Below, one piece after another: positions 13,601-25,001 of a stretch of DNA of 64,000 nucleotides (position 1 is the stretch's first letter; every line of letters starts with the position of its first letter). The notes below the pieces were generated by a model. It saw nothing but the letters and a program-made list of their open reading frames with translations, ran no database searches and had not been told where the DNA came from. Location: contig CM046844.1 in assembly GCA_025618425.1 (NCBI GenBank), positions 8,899,558 to 8,963,557 of the forward strand, read 5' to 3'. The position numbers and the translations under genes were made by a program. The DNA is from Heliocidaris tuberculata. Its lineage: Eukaryota; Echinodermata; Echinoidea; Camarodonta; Echinometridae.

Positions 13601-15937
13601 GTGTACAGTATATTGTGTAGTGTATCATTTTCATGGAACTTAATTTATACAATCATATTACTATTCTGTTCTTTACAACCAAATAAATTATGTAAATCAT
13701 GAACACACCTCCTGTTCTGGTAATTGAAGGAATTCCTCTGTATTGACCACATGACAGAAGTTATACAAAGCATATTGTCTTGATGACTGTTCTAGGTCAT
13801 AGCAACCATGTGTGTCTGCAAACCTTCTGATACCCAAGCAGTTTGTAGGATCTAGTTGACCGACCAGGAACTTACAGCAAGCATCTCTCACACTCTCCAT
13901 CTGTAGTAGGCTAGCTGCAGGAAGGAGAGCCTATAGGCAGAGAAAAGAAATTAGTTTGTAAGCCAACTTAACAATTAAAGGGAAGGTTGAGTTCTGGGAA
14001 AGGTAAAAAAATAATTTTTGAGCTTTCTCATGCTCATTATGTTAGTCTGGAAGATTATCATAGTAGATATATCCCCTAAAAAGGATTGCTCTTCAAATGC
14101 CCTCACATTCAAAATGTGACAAGAAACGGATGAAATATTCAGGCTGAACATTTGTGTGTAGTCCCATGTACACATTTCTGTGTGGAGTGCATGTGACTCT
14201 CAGCAGGACTGAGTCAATTTCTTATCATTTTGGTGATTCTAAAACCTTACAGCATACACCAATTCTTATGTGCTATATAATCAACCTTTCTCAATTGCTT
14301 TGAGAAAGTTTCTTTTACAATTCAATCTCATAACCATAACTCAACTTTATCTTTAAGTTTTAACAAAATAATAAACCTCATAATTTCATTCCTAAATATT
14401 CATTTATGATAACTGTTTTTCATTTTGTTACAAAGAACAGTCCCTTAAAAATACGCTTTAGGGACACTTATAAGTACCATATAACATTTTGACACAGTCT
14501 TAAAAGAATTTGAATTGTTTATCAATTTATCTTAGAATGGAAGAAAGACATGGCAAAATGTTGGAGCAAAAATATTATTCAGTAGAGGGAAAAAAAAATG
14601 TTGACATTCTGTACAAAAAATAAGAATTTCTATTTGTATGAGCTAAGACTTACTTAAACATCATGGATGTCATCATAATTAGAAAAGAAATTTAAATTGA
14701 CTCACGTATCTCTGTCACCATGAACATAATCTTGCTTTAATTCCAACAACCTTTGAGACCAATATTTCAACAGGCATTTTCTGAGTTAAATATTACCTCT
14801 AGGCAAGTACATGCTTTCTAGGCACTCAGGTAAAGTCAGACATAGCATTATCATAAAAGATCTTGGCTTACCTGAACATTTCTCTCTCCAATCATGATTT
14901 CGGCTGTGTAAGCAAACGAGACCAGCTGATCCACAGCATCTGGGTCTATCTCATGAAGCGTGACCTCTGACCTATGGGATTCTGACATGTCACCTGATAC
15001 ATATAGAACATGAACAGAAAATATGACTTAAAATATGGTGCAACTAATCGCTACTTTATAATGCAGGCTTGAAATTTTAATGAATCAAGTGATCAAACCA
15101 GTCCTGTTAAATACTGGTTTATTTCTCTCTTTCTCTCTCTCTCTCTCTCTACTTCATTTGGGAAGAGATGAAACTTTCAACAGACCTCACTTGGCAAGGC
15201 ACAGAACCGTCTGAACGTATCATGAGGAAGAGTTTTTATGGACTATGCAGGAAAGATATGAATCAAATTTAGCCTATATTGAGTGAAGAAAAAGACTGAA
15301 TACAGAACTTTAAACAATATATCTATGAACTACAGATTTGAGAGCTTTCATTTTCTTATCACACACATTTCTAGGACCAGAGTATTTCTAACAAGTGCAT
15401 TATACTCTTTTTGAGAACAAACCTACATGCATTTGTTTGGAAAATAGCAATACAGTAATTGAATTGGATTACTGGGTCAATGTACATGTATCTGGAATAC
15501 AGTCTGGAAAAAATAACACAATTCAATTAGTTTGCGAACATTGACCTACTTGTAAACATGGCATGAAAGTAAGCACTGCATGACGCTAGGACAAGCCTAT
15601 GAGCTCTGATCTCATGCTCAGCGACCTTGAGAACAATATCACACAGCGCCCCCTGCTGTCTCATTTTATCCATGGCAAGGAAGGAGTCGTTGGTATGGCG
15701 CTGAGCATGGTGGATGATGTACATGCCCGAGGACTGACCCCCACTGCCGGCGCTACTGGAGCTACCACTACTGGTAGGGCTGAGACACTGTGAGGGAGCG
15801 GCGGGGCTCAGGGGGGAGGGGGAGGTCATGAGACCCAAGGCAGAGCTGGGGCGTTGACCCCCCGTGGATGGCCCTCCGTAGGATACCCCTCCCCGCGGGG
15901 TGCCGGTGGTGTTGACTTGCAGCGGCCCCAACTCCAT
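7396..15937 (-). CDS. KLHL17: KLHL17 (actinfilin-like) BTB-BACK-Kelch protein, whole coding region, 9 exons
   Basis: Coding exons (minus strand, 5' to 3'): 15937-15550, 14993-14872, 13930-13709, 13250-13134, 12695-12482, 11962-11818, 10152-9896, 8458-8203, 7615-7396. They total 1941 bp, all joins keep frame, all introns are GT-AG, and the product is 646 residues plus TAG, close to the roughly 640 of vertebrate KLHL17. Seen: a Ser/Gly/Pro-rich N terminus (1-85), BTB (about 95-205), BACK (about 210-315) and six kelch repeats (about 350-637) with VGGYDG-like blades and YDP...W motifs. Diagnostic KLHL17 features are an unusual first blade (GGSLFAIH...CE.YD) and QLDP.NCLGIR.FADTH in BACK; KLHL20/diablo lacks this first blade. 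Family knowledge: BTB-kelch proteins are Cul3 ubiquitin-ligase adaptors, and KLHL17/actinfilin binds F-actin and targets the GluK2 receptor in neurons. That activity here is inferred. The start at 15937 has a strong context (purine at -3, G at +4); an in-frame upstream alternative is described at 21192. Confidence 0.95.
8203..8458 (-). CDS. KLHL17: KLHL17 coding exon 8 (kelch blades 4-5)
   Basis: Acceptor ttcattag, donor gttggt (a weak donor); residues 489-574. It carries CLYAVGGYDGSTHLSSIEKY and QLFVVGGSDGAMCLSSAESF. The last Arg codon is split with the next exon, giving RRSTHD as in vertebrate KLHL17. Confidence 0.94.
8651..8736. mobile_element. 86-bp hairpin in KLHL17 intron 7
   Basis: Arms attgttaccgaacgtatcca ttgtttaagccttt and complement, about 34 bp each with three mismatches. 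Confidence 0.6.
8872..9001. mobile_element. 130-bp hairpin in KLHL17 intron 7
   Basis: Ends tgactggct and ggccagtca; inner arms gggaatatcgaaaatgttgcc and ggcaacatattcgatatccc; centre catattgccc/gggcaatatg. Confidence 0.6.
9896..10152 (-). CDS. KLHL17: KLHL17 coding exon 7 (kelch blades 2-4)
   Basis: Acceptor ttctacag, donor gtaagt; residues 403-489. It encodes YDGSHDLASVECFNTQTHSW, then LIYAVGGYDGASCLNSAERY and the PMSTRRRYVKVAALG join. Confidence 0.95.
10555..11711 (+). mobile_element. 5'-truncated non-LTR retrotransposon (reverse transcriptase C-terminal end and 3' tail)
   Basis: Lies antisense inside KLHL17 intron 6. The frame from about 10558 reads DKLCKLLSRNTGVIHKLKSV, then LILPYLNYGILAWGKTL and QKRVVRVM, TDGLFSKHKIL, and after an in-frame TAG at 10825 continues in the same frame to 11130 with STRQASDFHLPRSRSQFV and GPRFWNSL. 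This pattern is the end of the CR1/Jockey-clade RT ORF. About 560 bp of 3' UTR end in aataaacttgaacttgaact, a short terminal repeat typical of such elements. Truncated and interrupted, so not active. Confidence 0.85.
11818..11962 (-). CDS. KLHL17: KLHL17 coding exon 6 (kelch blades 1-2)
   Basis: Acceptor tttgtag, donor gtacgt. It encodes GGSLFAIHNECECYDPLLNS then W, RRARLGAAAIGKIIYAIGG. The donor splits the Gly codon so that the next exon continues GYDG. The non-consensus blade 1 without a DG turn is a KLHL17 trait. Confidence 0.94.
12482..12695 (-). CDS. KLHL17: KLHL17 coding exon 5 (BACK end, linker, first kelch strand)
   Basis: Acceptor gcctgcag, donor gtcagt; residues 284-355. It encodes LLRCVRLPLLNRDFL..., CKDLLIEAMKYHLLPEQR and PVLFAVG, the start of kelch blade 1. 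Confidence 0.94.
13134..13250 (-). CDS. KLHL17: KLHL17 coding exon 4 (BACK)
   Basis: Acceptor gttccag, donor gtaagg; 39 codons, residues 245-283. It encodes VEQMVSSEQLNVTSEEEVF then SAVIQWLQFNEEERKD, the BACK-domain helices. Phase 0 at both ends; it lies outside any long ORF. Confidence 0.93.
13709..13930 (-). CDS. KLHL17: KLHL17 coding exon 3 (end of BTB, start of BACK)
   Basis: Acceptor ctatag, donor gtgtgt; 74 codons, residues 171-244. It starts LLPAASLLQMESVRDACCKF and continues with the BACK signature QLDPTNCLGIRRFADTH. Phase 0 at both ends. Confidence 0.95.
13979..14352 (+). mobile_element. TTAA-flanked MITE, family B copy 1
   Basis: TTAA on both sides; starts agggaaggttgagttctggg, ends aactcaactttatct. 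Sits in KLHL17 intron 2. Three more copies lie at 39827, 44704 and 56267, all in the same orientation. Confidence 0.75.
14872..14993 (-). CDS. KLHL17: KLHL17 coding exon 2 (BTB)
   Basis: Too short for simple ORF detection; found by extending the BTB frame. Acceptor tatcag, donor gtaagc. It encodes residues 130-170: DMSESHRSEVTLHEIDPDAV followed by DQLVSFAYTAEI, the BTB helix and strand that vertebrate KLHL17 has at the same place. Ends in phase 0. Confidence 0.93.
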
Positions 15938-15947
15938 CGTGCGATTC
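15550..15947 (-). CDS. KLHL17: KLHL17 coding exon 1 (N terminus and start of BTB)
   Basis: The acceptor ttttcag precedes 15947 and ten untranslated bases lead to ATG at 15937-15935. It encodes residues 1-130: a low-complexity Ser/Pro/Gly segment, then the BTB start with MRQQGALCDIVL and RAHRLVLASCSAYFHAMFT. The donor is gtaggt after 15550, phase 1. The exon is GC-rich compared with its surroundings. The open frame runs on into the intron as SRSMFAN and stop, which is not part of the protein. Confidence 0.93.
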
Positions 15948-17461
15948 CTGAAAACAAAATAAAACACAAAAATTTGTAATTGTATTTTTTATACAAAGAA
16001 ATGTACATATCATGATGTCTTATAATTCTAGCACCTACATGCACATGTATATTTAATCAACATAGTCAAACTTACCTAACGTTCACCAAAGGGAAACATG
16101 AAAAGGGAAACATGAAAAGTGATCCGTACAGACAAGAGGTCTTTCTAGAGGTTTTCAAACACATTTTCTCTCTCAAAAGAAAGCATTAAAAGTATTCCCT
16201 GCAGACATGTGTCCTGTACAGAGAAGCGGTCACTGTGTCAGGTTTGATAGTTCAGCTGGCAATGTAATAATGCACATTCAACTTAGAGCAACATGTATTC
16301 TAAACTTTGTTGAAACAAATCTGAAGCTTTAGTATCAACTCTACTGCAATCGCAAACACACACTCTCACACACATAATTGTAGGCATACATCTATGTTTT
16401 AGAACTTTAAAATGAAGTACATGTACATGTACACTGGACATTTCACCTAAATCTCCTGTATGCTGCCATTTGTATGTCTAAATCTATGTCCCACTCTGAT
16501 CACTCCACTAGTAATATCCCACGGCTTTCAAACGTTCAGCATCTTGTGTTGGGCAGCATCTCTTTGATCCATAACAAACCTCTCACTTCCATGAACTCAC
16601 TTATACATGTAGGATAATCTTCACTCTAACAATCCACACACAAATGCTGACAGAATACATCATATCAAGTTCAAGTTGTAAAGAGTCTTGCTCGATGTTG
16701 TAAACTTCATCATAAATCTGTCAGATGATGGGTTTCGTTTCAACGGTGCAGGGGGCAGGATGTACATGTAGCATACAATTCTACAAGAAAGGCCAGTTTC
16801 GGTCAACAAATTATACCTGTTTGTTTGCAGATTTATGCAATTTGTTACAAAATTTCCATATTTTGTAAGTTTATTATGACCAAAGTATTTTCTCCTATGA
16901 AAATAGGTCATCTGCAAAAAAAGGGTTACAAATTGATCAAATCTCATTCGAGTTGCATTCCATAATCAGTCAATAAAGAGGACTTGAAGTCAATTCAGTC
17001 AATAATTTCGCAATAATAAAATGCTAAATATTTGAACCAGATTTCAAACATAATGGCAGTACAATGAACTTGTGCGCACTGTGTGCTGTCTCCTTGCTTG
17101 GCTAGGCAGAGAATGACTGGATATAAACCCCCATAGTTGGAAGTAGAATGAATGTCAACAAACAAGACTGTAACCATATATCAGATTCTGAAAATGTAGG
17201 CTCGGTTACACATTTCGCTAATAAACAATAGGTATTGCAGTGCGGATCAAAACATATGGATTGCTTGTATTTTAGGCCAAATACATGTCAGCATCTCTGC
17301 AATGTTCACGGTGGTCTACATGTATGTGTCATGTAAAGCACCTCATGGGAGACGTGCATTCACTCTCAATTTAAGTAAAAACAGATACATGTAATTTTCA
17401 ATAGAAATAGGTCATTGTGCTCATCGAAAACACTGAAGAAGAAACCAATGACAAATTTGTC

Positions 17462-18190
17462 AGCTTAGTTCTCCATGACTGCAGTTCACTTCAACTACAT
17501 TCCAGATGAGCACATTCACCAAGGCAAGATATTGATCTGTTGAACCCCTAAGCTTTTTTATCAACAATCTCCAGTCTTGATCAGGAATCTAAAGTAATAT
17601 CACAATCCTGTGAAGAAATGCTGAGAATCTTCCAATCACATCATATTCATAGGCCTACACTGTATGTGTACATGATTCATGTACAAATGAACAGTTATCC
17701 ATGACTGCAGTTCTTTGACGAAATCAATTTCCAGATGAGCAGATTCACAAAGGCAAGATACATGTAGTGATGTACATGTACAGTATTGATCTGTTGATTC
17801 CACTGAACTTTTATCTCAAGATCTTAATTGCTCTTTCATTTGAGATCCAAACTACAAAATAAATAGCACAATACTGCTATTAAACAAAAGCCGAGATCCT
17901 TCCAATCACATGTTATGTATTTATTTGTAGTCCTGCAAAAAGTGAACAGTTAGTTAGCCATGCATGATTGCAGTATACCAAGGAAGTTTCGCAAGCCAGG
18001 TTCGAGACCAAAGACATGTCCGGTCAGGAAATACTTTGATCCCACTGAGCTTTAAAATTACCAGGCTAATCTCAGGATTTCAAAAACATCTTAATCATAG
18101 ACCATAACAGCATAACTAGTATCACAATTGGTTTACACAGAAAGCGCTGAAGTTCTTTCAATCGTATCACATGTTCCATGCATGAACTTG
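17462..18190. repeat. three degenerate tandem copies of a ~240-bp unit
   Basis: Units start near 17472, 17699 and 17960 with ccatgactgcagt-like words, share cagatgagca.attcac, attgatctgtt and end with tccaatcacat. In the presumed KLHL17 first intron. Confidence 0.65.
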
Positions 18191-18606
18191 GGTCCTGTCA
18201 AACACAATGGGAATAACACTGTTGACCCACTGGCCTCAACTGAACTGTTTGTTGTACTGTGATCAAAACATTGTCAAGACAGACTGAAAAACAAACATCC
18301 TCTTGATTTATGAGCCATTGCACTGAGGGCATGAAGACATGTGATTATTAATAACACACCACCATAAACTCTTCCTAACCTAGCCGGTTAATAACAAGTG
18401 AGTCACATTGAGATTTCTAATCAAGCAAGTCTTATCTTTTGGTATCCTTTCATATCCATCTGGAGTGACCTCATAAGATTACTATTTTTGACCTGAAAAG
18501 CTTGCAGAGATCATCCTGAGATTAGACTAGGATCACTCTGATACTGATCAGACACTAGTCAATATTTAGAGGAATATCATTGATGCACTTTGTACACAAT
18601 ATTGTG

Positions 18607-18666
18607 TGCTGAGAACCAGAAGGGCATTAACTCTATATGAGTTAACACCCTTCTTGCTCTCAACAG
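18607..18666. repeat. small foldback AGAAGGGCATTAACTC, copy 1
   Basis: gagaaccagaagggcattaa ctctatatgagttaacaccc ttcttgctctc; palindrome of about 58 bp. A sister copy is at 46519. Confidence 0.6.
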
Positions 18667-20196
18667 ATGATCTGCAGGAGTGAGTAGTATGCTTGGGTGG
18701 AGTTTATTTTAATAAAATGTAGAGCAAGATTTAATGATGATCTATTAAATCTAGGGTCTTGACATCTTATGACAGAAACTTAAAACATCCTTGATTATTT
18801 TAATACTGGTATCCTGGAGAAGCCCATTCAAAAATTGCATGTTTTGGACTTCTCCCTAGGAGTAGGGTCCACATACATGTACATTTAGATACCAGGAATA
18901 ATACAGAATGGAAAATGAACAGAAATGGAGAAACATGAAAAGCACTATGTTCAATCCACAGAACAGTGACCACATTACACTGTTATGTCAATATTTGTTG
19001 TTATACATTGTCTCACAAAATTTCCTACTATGTGAAATGTACTTGACATGACCATTATAGACCTCTTAAAATTACATGTACATGTACAGTGTAGCCTAAT
19101 TCCATGTACACTGTATAATGTCTAGACATTCAGTGTAATTCTACATCCTACAGCAATATTCATGAATATGCTTCGATACATCTTAATTGACTCTCAGTCT
19201 CTCTCTCTACATTTATCATCTGGCTTACTAGTCCTTTTATACAGGACTTTACCTACACGAAAGAATGAAGTCTCTTATTCTAATTTCTCCACTTCTCTCT
19301 CAGCAGTTCACAAGTAGTCCTCCTTAGGACGAAACAAGAAAGAATTTATCTCTCTTCCTTCTCCTTTCTCATCTATCCTCTTTCAAACCCAACCGTCCTT
19401 TTCAGAAACCAAATAAATGTTATCTCGACTGACTGTGTGTAAACACATCCGATGACTGAGGCACTTCTACACAGACTGGCAATCATATTAAATGAGGAAG
19501 AGCCATACATGTACATGTATATATGTGAGGAATCTTTGCGGCATGATGACAAATTGGCCAGGGTGCTAGGACAAAATTAATGTAACATGTGAAGGGAATA
19601 AAATTATACATAGAATTTTAGACCTGGAGGTTCACATGTAGAGGCAAGGGAAGACAGACAAGTCAGGCTCACACTTTTGGTTGATGTACAGTTCATAAGA
19701 AAAATGGAGGGAAATCTAATATAATGACTTAAATGGGTGAATTTCAATAATGCTAAATAGAAAATAGGAGGCGAGGGGTACAAACAATATGTGTGAAGAT
19801 TGTCACTTGATTCCAATGCTGTACATTGTACAAACCCTCATTAGAAAGTAATAAAATGAAATAGACTGAATAGATAAAAGAGGGAAAAGGGTACAAGTTA
19901 ATACATGTACATGTACTCCAGTAGTAAAACATAAATGCAAAATCAATGGGCAAAATTAATGCCATGCAGAGAATTTCTTTGTTTTATTGTCTTTACATGT
20001 TTGTCATGTCATATTGTACTGTACTATTTTTTCATGTTTCTTTCTGTAATGCTGGTGGAAATTAAATTTCAACGATTTTATGTGGATCAGATTTAATGAA
20101 ATTATTAAATTATCAATTATCATTGTTTTAAAAAATAGTAAAGACAGACAGTTATTATCATTATCATCACTATCAGCAACATTATCATAATAACAA

Positions 20197-20219
20197 ATGA
20201 TCATCATCTTCATCTTCAT

Positions 20220-20251
<32 letters not shown>

Positions 20252-20567
20252 TCACCACCACCACCATCATCATCATCATCACCACCACCATCATCATCAT
20301 CATCTTCATCACCACCACCATCATCATCATCATCATCATCACCACCACCATCATCATCATCTTCATCACCACCACCACCATCATCATCATCATCACCACC
20401 ACCATCATCATCATCATCTTCATCACCACCACCACCATCATCATCATCATCACCACCATCATCATCATCATCTTCATCACCACCACCACCATCATCATCA
20501 TCATCTTCATCACCACCACCACCATCATCATCATCATCACCACCACCATCATCATCATCATCTTCAT

Positions 20568-20599
<32 letters not shown>

Positions 20600-20621
20600 C
20601 CACCACCACCATCATCATCAT

Positions 20622-20653
<32 letters not shown>

Positions 20654-20747
20654 CCACCACCACCATCATCATCACCATCATCATCTTCATCACCACCACC
20701 ACCATCATCATCTTCATCACCACCACCACCATCATCATCATCTTCAT

Positions 20748-20779
<32 letters not shown>

Positions 20780-20938
20780 CCACCACCACCATCATCATCA
20801 CCATCATCATCATTATCACCATCATCATCATCATCATCACCACCACCATCATCATCATCATCATCATCACCACCACCACCATCATCATCACCATCATCAT
20901 CATCATTATCACCATCATCATCATCAACACCATCATCA
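20197..20938. repeat. 720-bp compound CAT/CAC trinucleotide array
   Basis: Blocks of (ATC)3-7 alternate with (ACC)2-4, often with one TTC, as a roughly 20-35 bp higher-order unit. All six frames stay open, so long Asp/Gly, Met/Val or Ile/Thr reading frames appear here; they are artefacts. Confidence 0.95.
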
Positions 20939-21191
20939 TTTTTCATGATTACCACAATGCTAAATTACAACTACACCCATCTCCATCTCCACCCTCCTTA
21001 AGGTTTGCTATCATCCATTTTTTATAAAATACATGTACATGGACAACATTTTCATACTAAGATATCAACCATTATCATTTTTCACTCTAAAAAAAAATCA
21101 AAATTTACATCTCCAAATACAAAATGTCTTAGGTTAGAGTTATTTTCCAAAACATAAAAGAAATCCAAAATGTAAGATGAAATGTGCTCAC

Positions 21192-21205
21192 CTTCTTCTT
21201 TTCAT
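21192..21205 (-). CDS. KLHL17: possible KLHL17 5' exon end with an alternative upstream ATG
   Basis: On the minus strand, an ATG at 21205 is followed by AAAAGAAGAAG and a good donor gtgagc at 21191. Spliced to the acceptor at 15947 the frame is continuous: MKRRRNRT and then the MELGPL start at 15937. An in-frame TGA lies about 36 bases upstream of this ATG. The ATG context is poor (T at -3), so it may be only 5' UTR. The coding acceptor ten bases before the 15937 ATG demands some upstream exon; this is the best candidate I found, but the exon's 5' limit is unknown. It would make a first intron of about 5.2 kb. Confidence 0.4.
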
Positions 21206-21620
21206 GGACGTGCTGCCACAGATGAGAGCTTTATGATATCATCGAACATCACAACAGGCAGATGGTCCAAAACTAGCGCCAAAATCCCACCAAATCAAAG
21301 ACCTAAACACAGCAAAATACAACACAAAGGAACAATTATCACAGAGCTTGATGCAGGATAGGGCACACAATGCATGAATGGGGTACAGCATATGACTATG
21401 AGGGCGATTTCCAGTCAATCATAACTAAATGAGCTCGTTCAGATATTCTTGTTATTGTCGCGAGAGGACAAAAGCATGCTCTAGAGGAGAGCGGAGGCGG
21501 ACCAAACCAATATCACTTGCAATGCTCAGCAGGCGATTCACATGCAAATAAGGCGCACGTGCTCTATGTGTACTGTGTGGGAGGCTGCTTAGATATTTTG
21601 AGAAGAAAACCAACAAAAAC
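21206..21620 (-). promoter_or_regulatory. candidate KLHL17 5' UTR/promoter region
   Basis: Upstream (minus-strand sense) of the possible first exon. The region is less AT-rich than its surroundings and holds an octamer-type word ATGCAAAT near 21542, an E-box-like GCACGTGC near 21557 and a purine/GC stretch near 21480-21500. Placement is inferred only from the exon above. Confidence 0.25.
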
Positions 21621-22824
21621 AAGAGTTTGATTGGGTTGAGGCCCTGTATGAAAATAGGGGAGAAGATTTTTAAACATCAATTTTATTCTCTGAAGAGGGA
21701 AATTGTTTACAGCTACTTTTGCTTCGTGGGAGATCTAGTTTGCACTCTAGATGCAATCAACTGAATTAAAGCTGTAGTGAGCAGGATTGAAAATGATTTA
21801 TTGTATGGAGATCATTAAATCATAAAAAGGACTCTTTGGGAGAGAACTTGATATTTTCAGATCTTCCCTTTTACTCTTGTAATGATTTCAATCATATATT
21901 CAGTAGAAAACAGAGCAAAACTATATTGTACACAAAAATGAAACATGTACATGTACTTTGTATTCTATATTCAGCTCTAAAAATTAATTACAAAAGTACA
22001 CATATTTACATACAAGTGTTCATAACGATTTGGTTTGAGTTGACTCAACAAAAAAAACACTGATTATAGAATGGACATTAATTATCTCAAGAATCATGAC
22101 AAATACCAGGTACCTGTAGGTTTACATTCGAAACCAAATACATACAACTTTGATGGAACTGAACAAATCAAGCACTCAAAATCGAAAGAATAAAAATAAA
22201 TTCAGGATACCGAGATAATACATACACATGTATTAAGAAGATCATAGCAGACATGTACATCACTTGTACAACAAAAGTAAAATCATAATCTCAAATTTCC
22301 TTTAGACAGCAATAAAATCACTCCCTGTTATAATGTTATTGCGATATTTGCTATCAAAACTTACCAATCAAAGTAAAAATAAAACTGTCTCCACTGATCC
22401 ACCAAATTCACTGCTCACTTTATCCCAATCCAAAGCAAAATGATAGTTATTTCCATCAGCAAGCATGAAAAATGATGAAATCACATGACAACATCTAATT
22501 TACATTGTAAATATCAGTAATGGCAGTTTTTTGCAAAAATGCAAGGAATGTTATTTGTGACAAATAATGTATCTTTAGAACTCCTAGAGCAATATCATAA
22601 CAAAATCCCTGATCCATGTCACTGCCCTTTATGAATTGAATTTACAATTCATTATCATGATTAAAGGTTAGATATTTATTCATAGTACTGTAACTCAGTG
22701 CTGAACTACAAAATTACAAAAGGGATGTTCAGCTAAATGACCTCTCAGAATAATAGAAGATGGCTAGTAAATAAAATTCATGTTTCTATACACATTTATA
22801 TTACAAACTAGGCTCCACTGTATG

Positions 22825-23080
22825 TACATTGGGTGATTTCAAGTTCGGTGTTGGTGTTGGTGTTGGTGTTGAGAGCATGAATTAGGCTGTTGATTCTAGC
22901 CCAAACACCGAAAACACCGAATTCAGGTTTATAAAAATAATACCAATCATATTATCAATAGCTCAACACCTAGTGAAGTCAATCCCAGCACTCATTTCAG
23001 GTTCGGTGTTGTGGCTGGTGCTAGTTTTGCCCGAACACCAACACCAGCTTTCAACACCGAAATTGAATTCACCCATTGTA
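22825..23080. mobile_element. inverted-repeat MITE with TTCGGTGTT repeats
   Basis: Ends tacattgggtgatttcaag and gaattcacccattgta. Subterminal ggtgttggtgttggtgttg and caacaccga words occur in both arms. Confidence 0.65.
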
Positions 23081-24218
23081 TACCATCAAATCATTCCCTG
23101 GAAAACATATATCAATTAGGGTACAGCTTAGTACTAGACTACTAGTGCCTTTAAAGTTACAATTTAAGTAAACAGCAATGAAAAATGGTTTGTCAATAAA
23201 CGATAAACGTAGGTGGTTAATCATTGGAACAAGCAAAGAGCTTAAAAATGTATGGTAAATAGTACGCCCACTTGACTTCAAGAATGACATTTTGAGTATC
23301 ATCAGTTCATCACACATGAGAGATCTCTTGTAAACAAATTCTTAGTCATGGGATGTTTTGGTAAAATCCAAGTTCACTACTCTGGATGGATCATAATATT
23401 CTTTATTAGATTCGATGTACCTCACTGAAATTCCAAAAGAGACTATTAACTCTAAAACTGTTTGGAAAAAATAAAAGAAATAAACAAACAACCACTTATT
23501 TGAGCATTCATGTCCATGTACATGTACATGTGTACTTGAGTGAGTTCAAATGCCCAAAACAATTCCTTTGGCATCATGCGCATGAAAAATATAGTAAAGT
23601 ACATGTATATTTTCATCTAACAGAACAGGGATTATTCTTTTTTCTGGATTATGTGTACATGTAAGCCTACATTAATTTTTATTTTTTCATGATTTAAAAG
23701 TTAATATCCTGGCCTGTACATGAAAAATTATGGATTGGGGGCAAATTCATTTGAATCAAATTTCCACTTGCATGTACATGTAGGGCTTACATGTACATGT
23801 ACAAATGTACCATCATATGAACATCATACACTATACATGCTGTACATACATGTAGGGATCAAATTGCTATATTACAGTCCTGAATTATTGCATATGGCCT
23901 ACATGTATTTCATTAAAACACTGAAAATCTTTTCAATAATCATTACATCACACTATCTATTCAAAGAAATCTGATTTCACTGGATCCAGGTATAGAGGCC
24001 AACGTAAAATTATCATAACACCAATATCATGCTCTATGGATCCCTCAAGGCTCTGGACTCCTAATTCCTTTTTGTGGTTTTATTTTCATTCAAACAGAGT
24101 AAATATACAAGTAGACAGGAAATTGTAACCAATAATACTCATTGCAAGTGAATGCCATTTCCTGTTCCTGTTTGCAAATTACATTATGAAAAGAATAAAT
24201 TTTGTGCGATGACTTTTT

Positions 24219-24219
24219 C

Positions 24220-24269
<50 letters not shown>
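24219..24269. repeat. (TA)n microsatellite
   Basis: About 24 TA dinucleotides. Confidence 0.95.
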
Positions 24270-24271
<2 letters not shown>

Positions 24272-24483
24272 TATAATAGTTTACACAGCTTTGTAGGTCT
24301 ATGATACATAACAAAGGCGGGCAGTAATGGGCCAGTAACACATCAACAATAACAGTAAAGAAAACTATAATGATAAAATCGGTCTACTAACTACATGTAT
24401 GTAAAAAGGAATTGAAGCTCACCAATACATGAGCCTTGAGCACCAACTTTTTGTACATAGACCAATTTTTATCATTCTTGTAC

Positions 24484-24720
24484 AATAGACCGGTTTACTA
24501 AGTTATTCAAATTTATGGATGTTTCTTTCCGGAGGACCTAGTGACCAGGTACTCCACCAACCTGTTATTAATAAATGGACTACAATACTAGGAATCCAGT
24601 TTGCATACATTACTTGTTGCTATGTCAGGCAAGCATCGGGCAAGCTTTCAGGTTGTCAGAAACAACCTTTGTTTAAAAAGCATGCATAAAATTTGAATAT
24701 GTTAGTAAACCGGCCTATTA
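24484..24720. mobile_element. short inverted-repeat MITE
   Basis: Ends aatagaccggtttactaa and ttagtaaaccggcctatta; about 237 bp, TA-rich flanks. Confidence 0.5.
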
Positions 24721-25001
24721 TATGCCCAGCCCTATAATCAGTATGCTAGAAGTCTCAGTCTGTCTTTGTTTCAGCTTTATCAATCACAAAACTAATTAAC
24801 TTTTACGGTGCTAAAAAGATTAAAAATATACATGTACATGTCTCACAATAAAACTTCATTAAACAAGTTGTCAATAATACTAGCAGTCCCCTTTTTTAAT
24901 TGCCCATCATCCTAAAGATACAAAATACATCATACCATTACATCCTCATTTCAGGGTCTGACTGGTATCGTAGTTATGTACATGTAGTTAGAAGACCTTG
25001 A

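Larger units (their letters stand above)
16000..21190. other. presumed KLHL17 first intron, no coding signal
   Basis: AT-rich, with many ACATGTACATGT words, the 240-bp tandem repeat and the CAT/CAC array. Nothing else supported. Confidence 0.5.

Noticed and set aside
13975..14175. Minus-strand frame similar to one at 44666-44914
   Set aside because: The similarity is real but is DNA-level: both are family B MITE copies, and the frame is broken in the other two copies.
20004..21027. Long open frames of Asp/Gly, Met/Val and Ile/Thr repeats on both strands
   Set aside because: All come from the CAT/CAC array, which lacks stops in any frame; no unique sequence or splice support.
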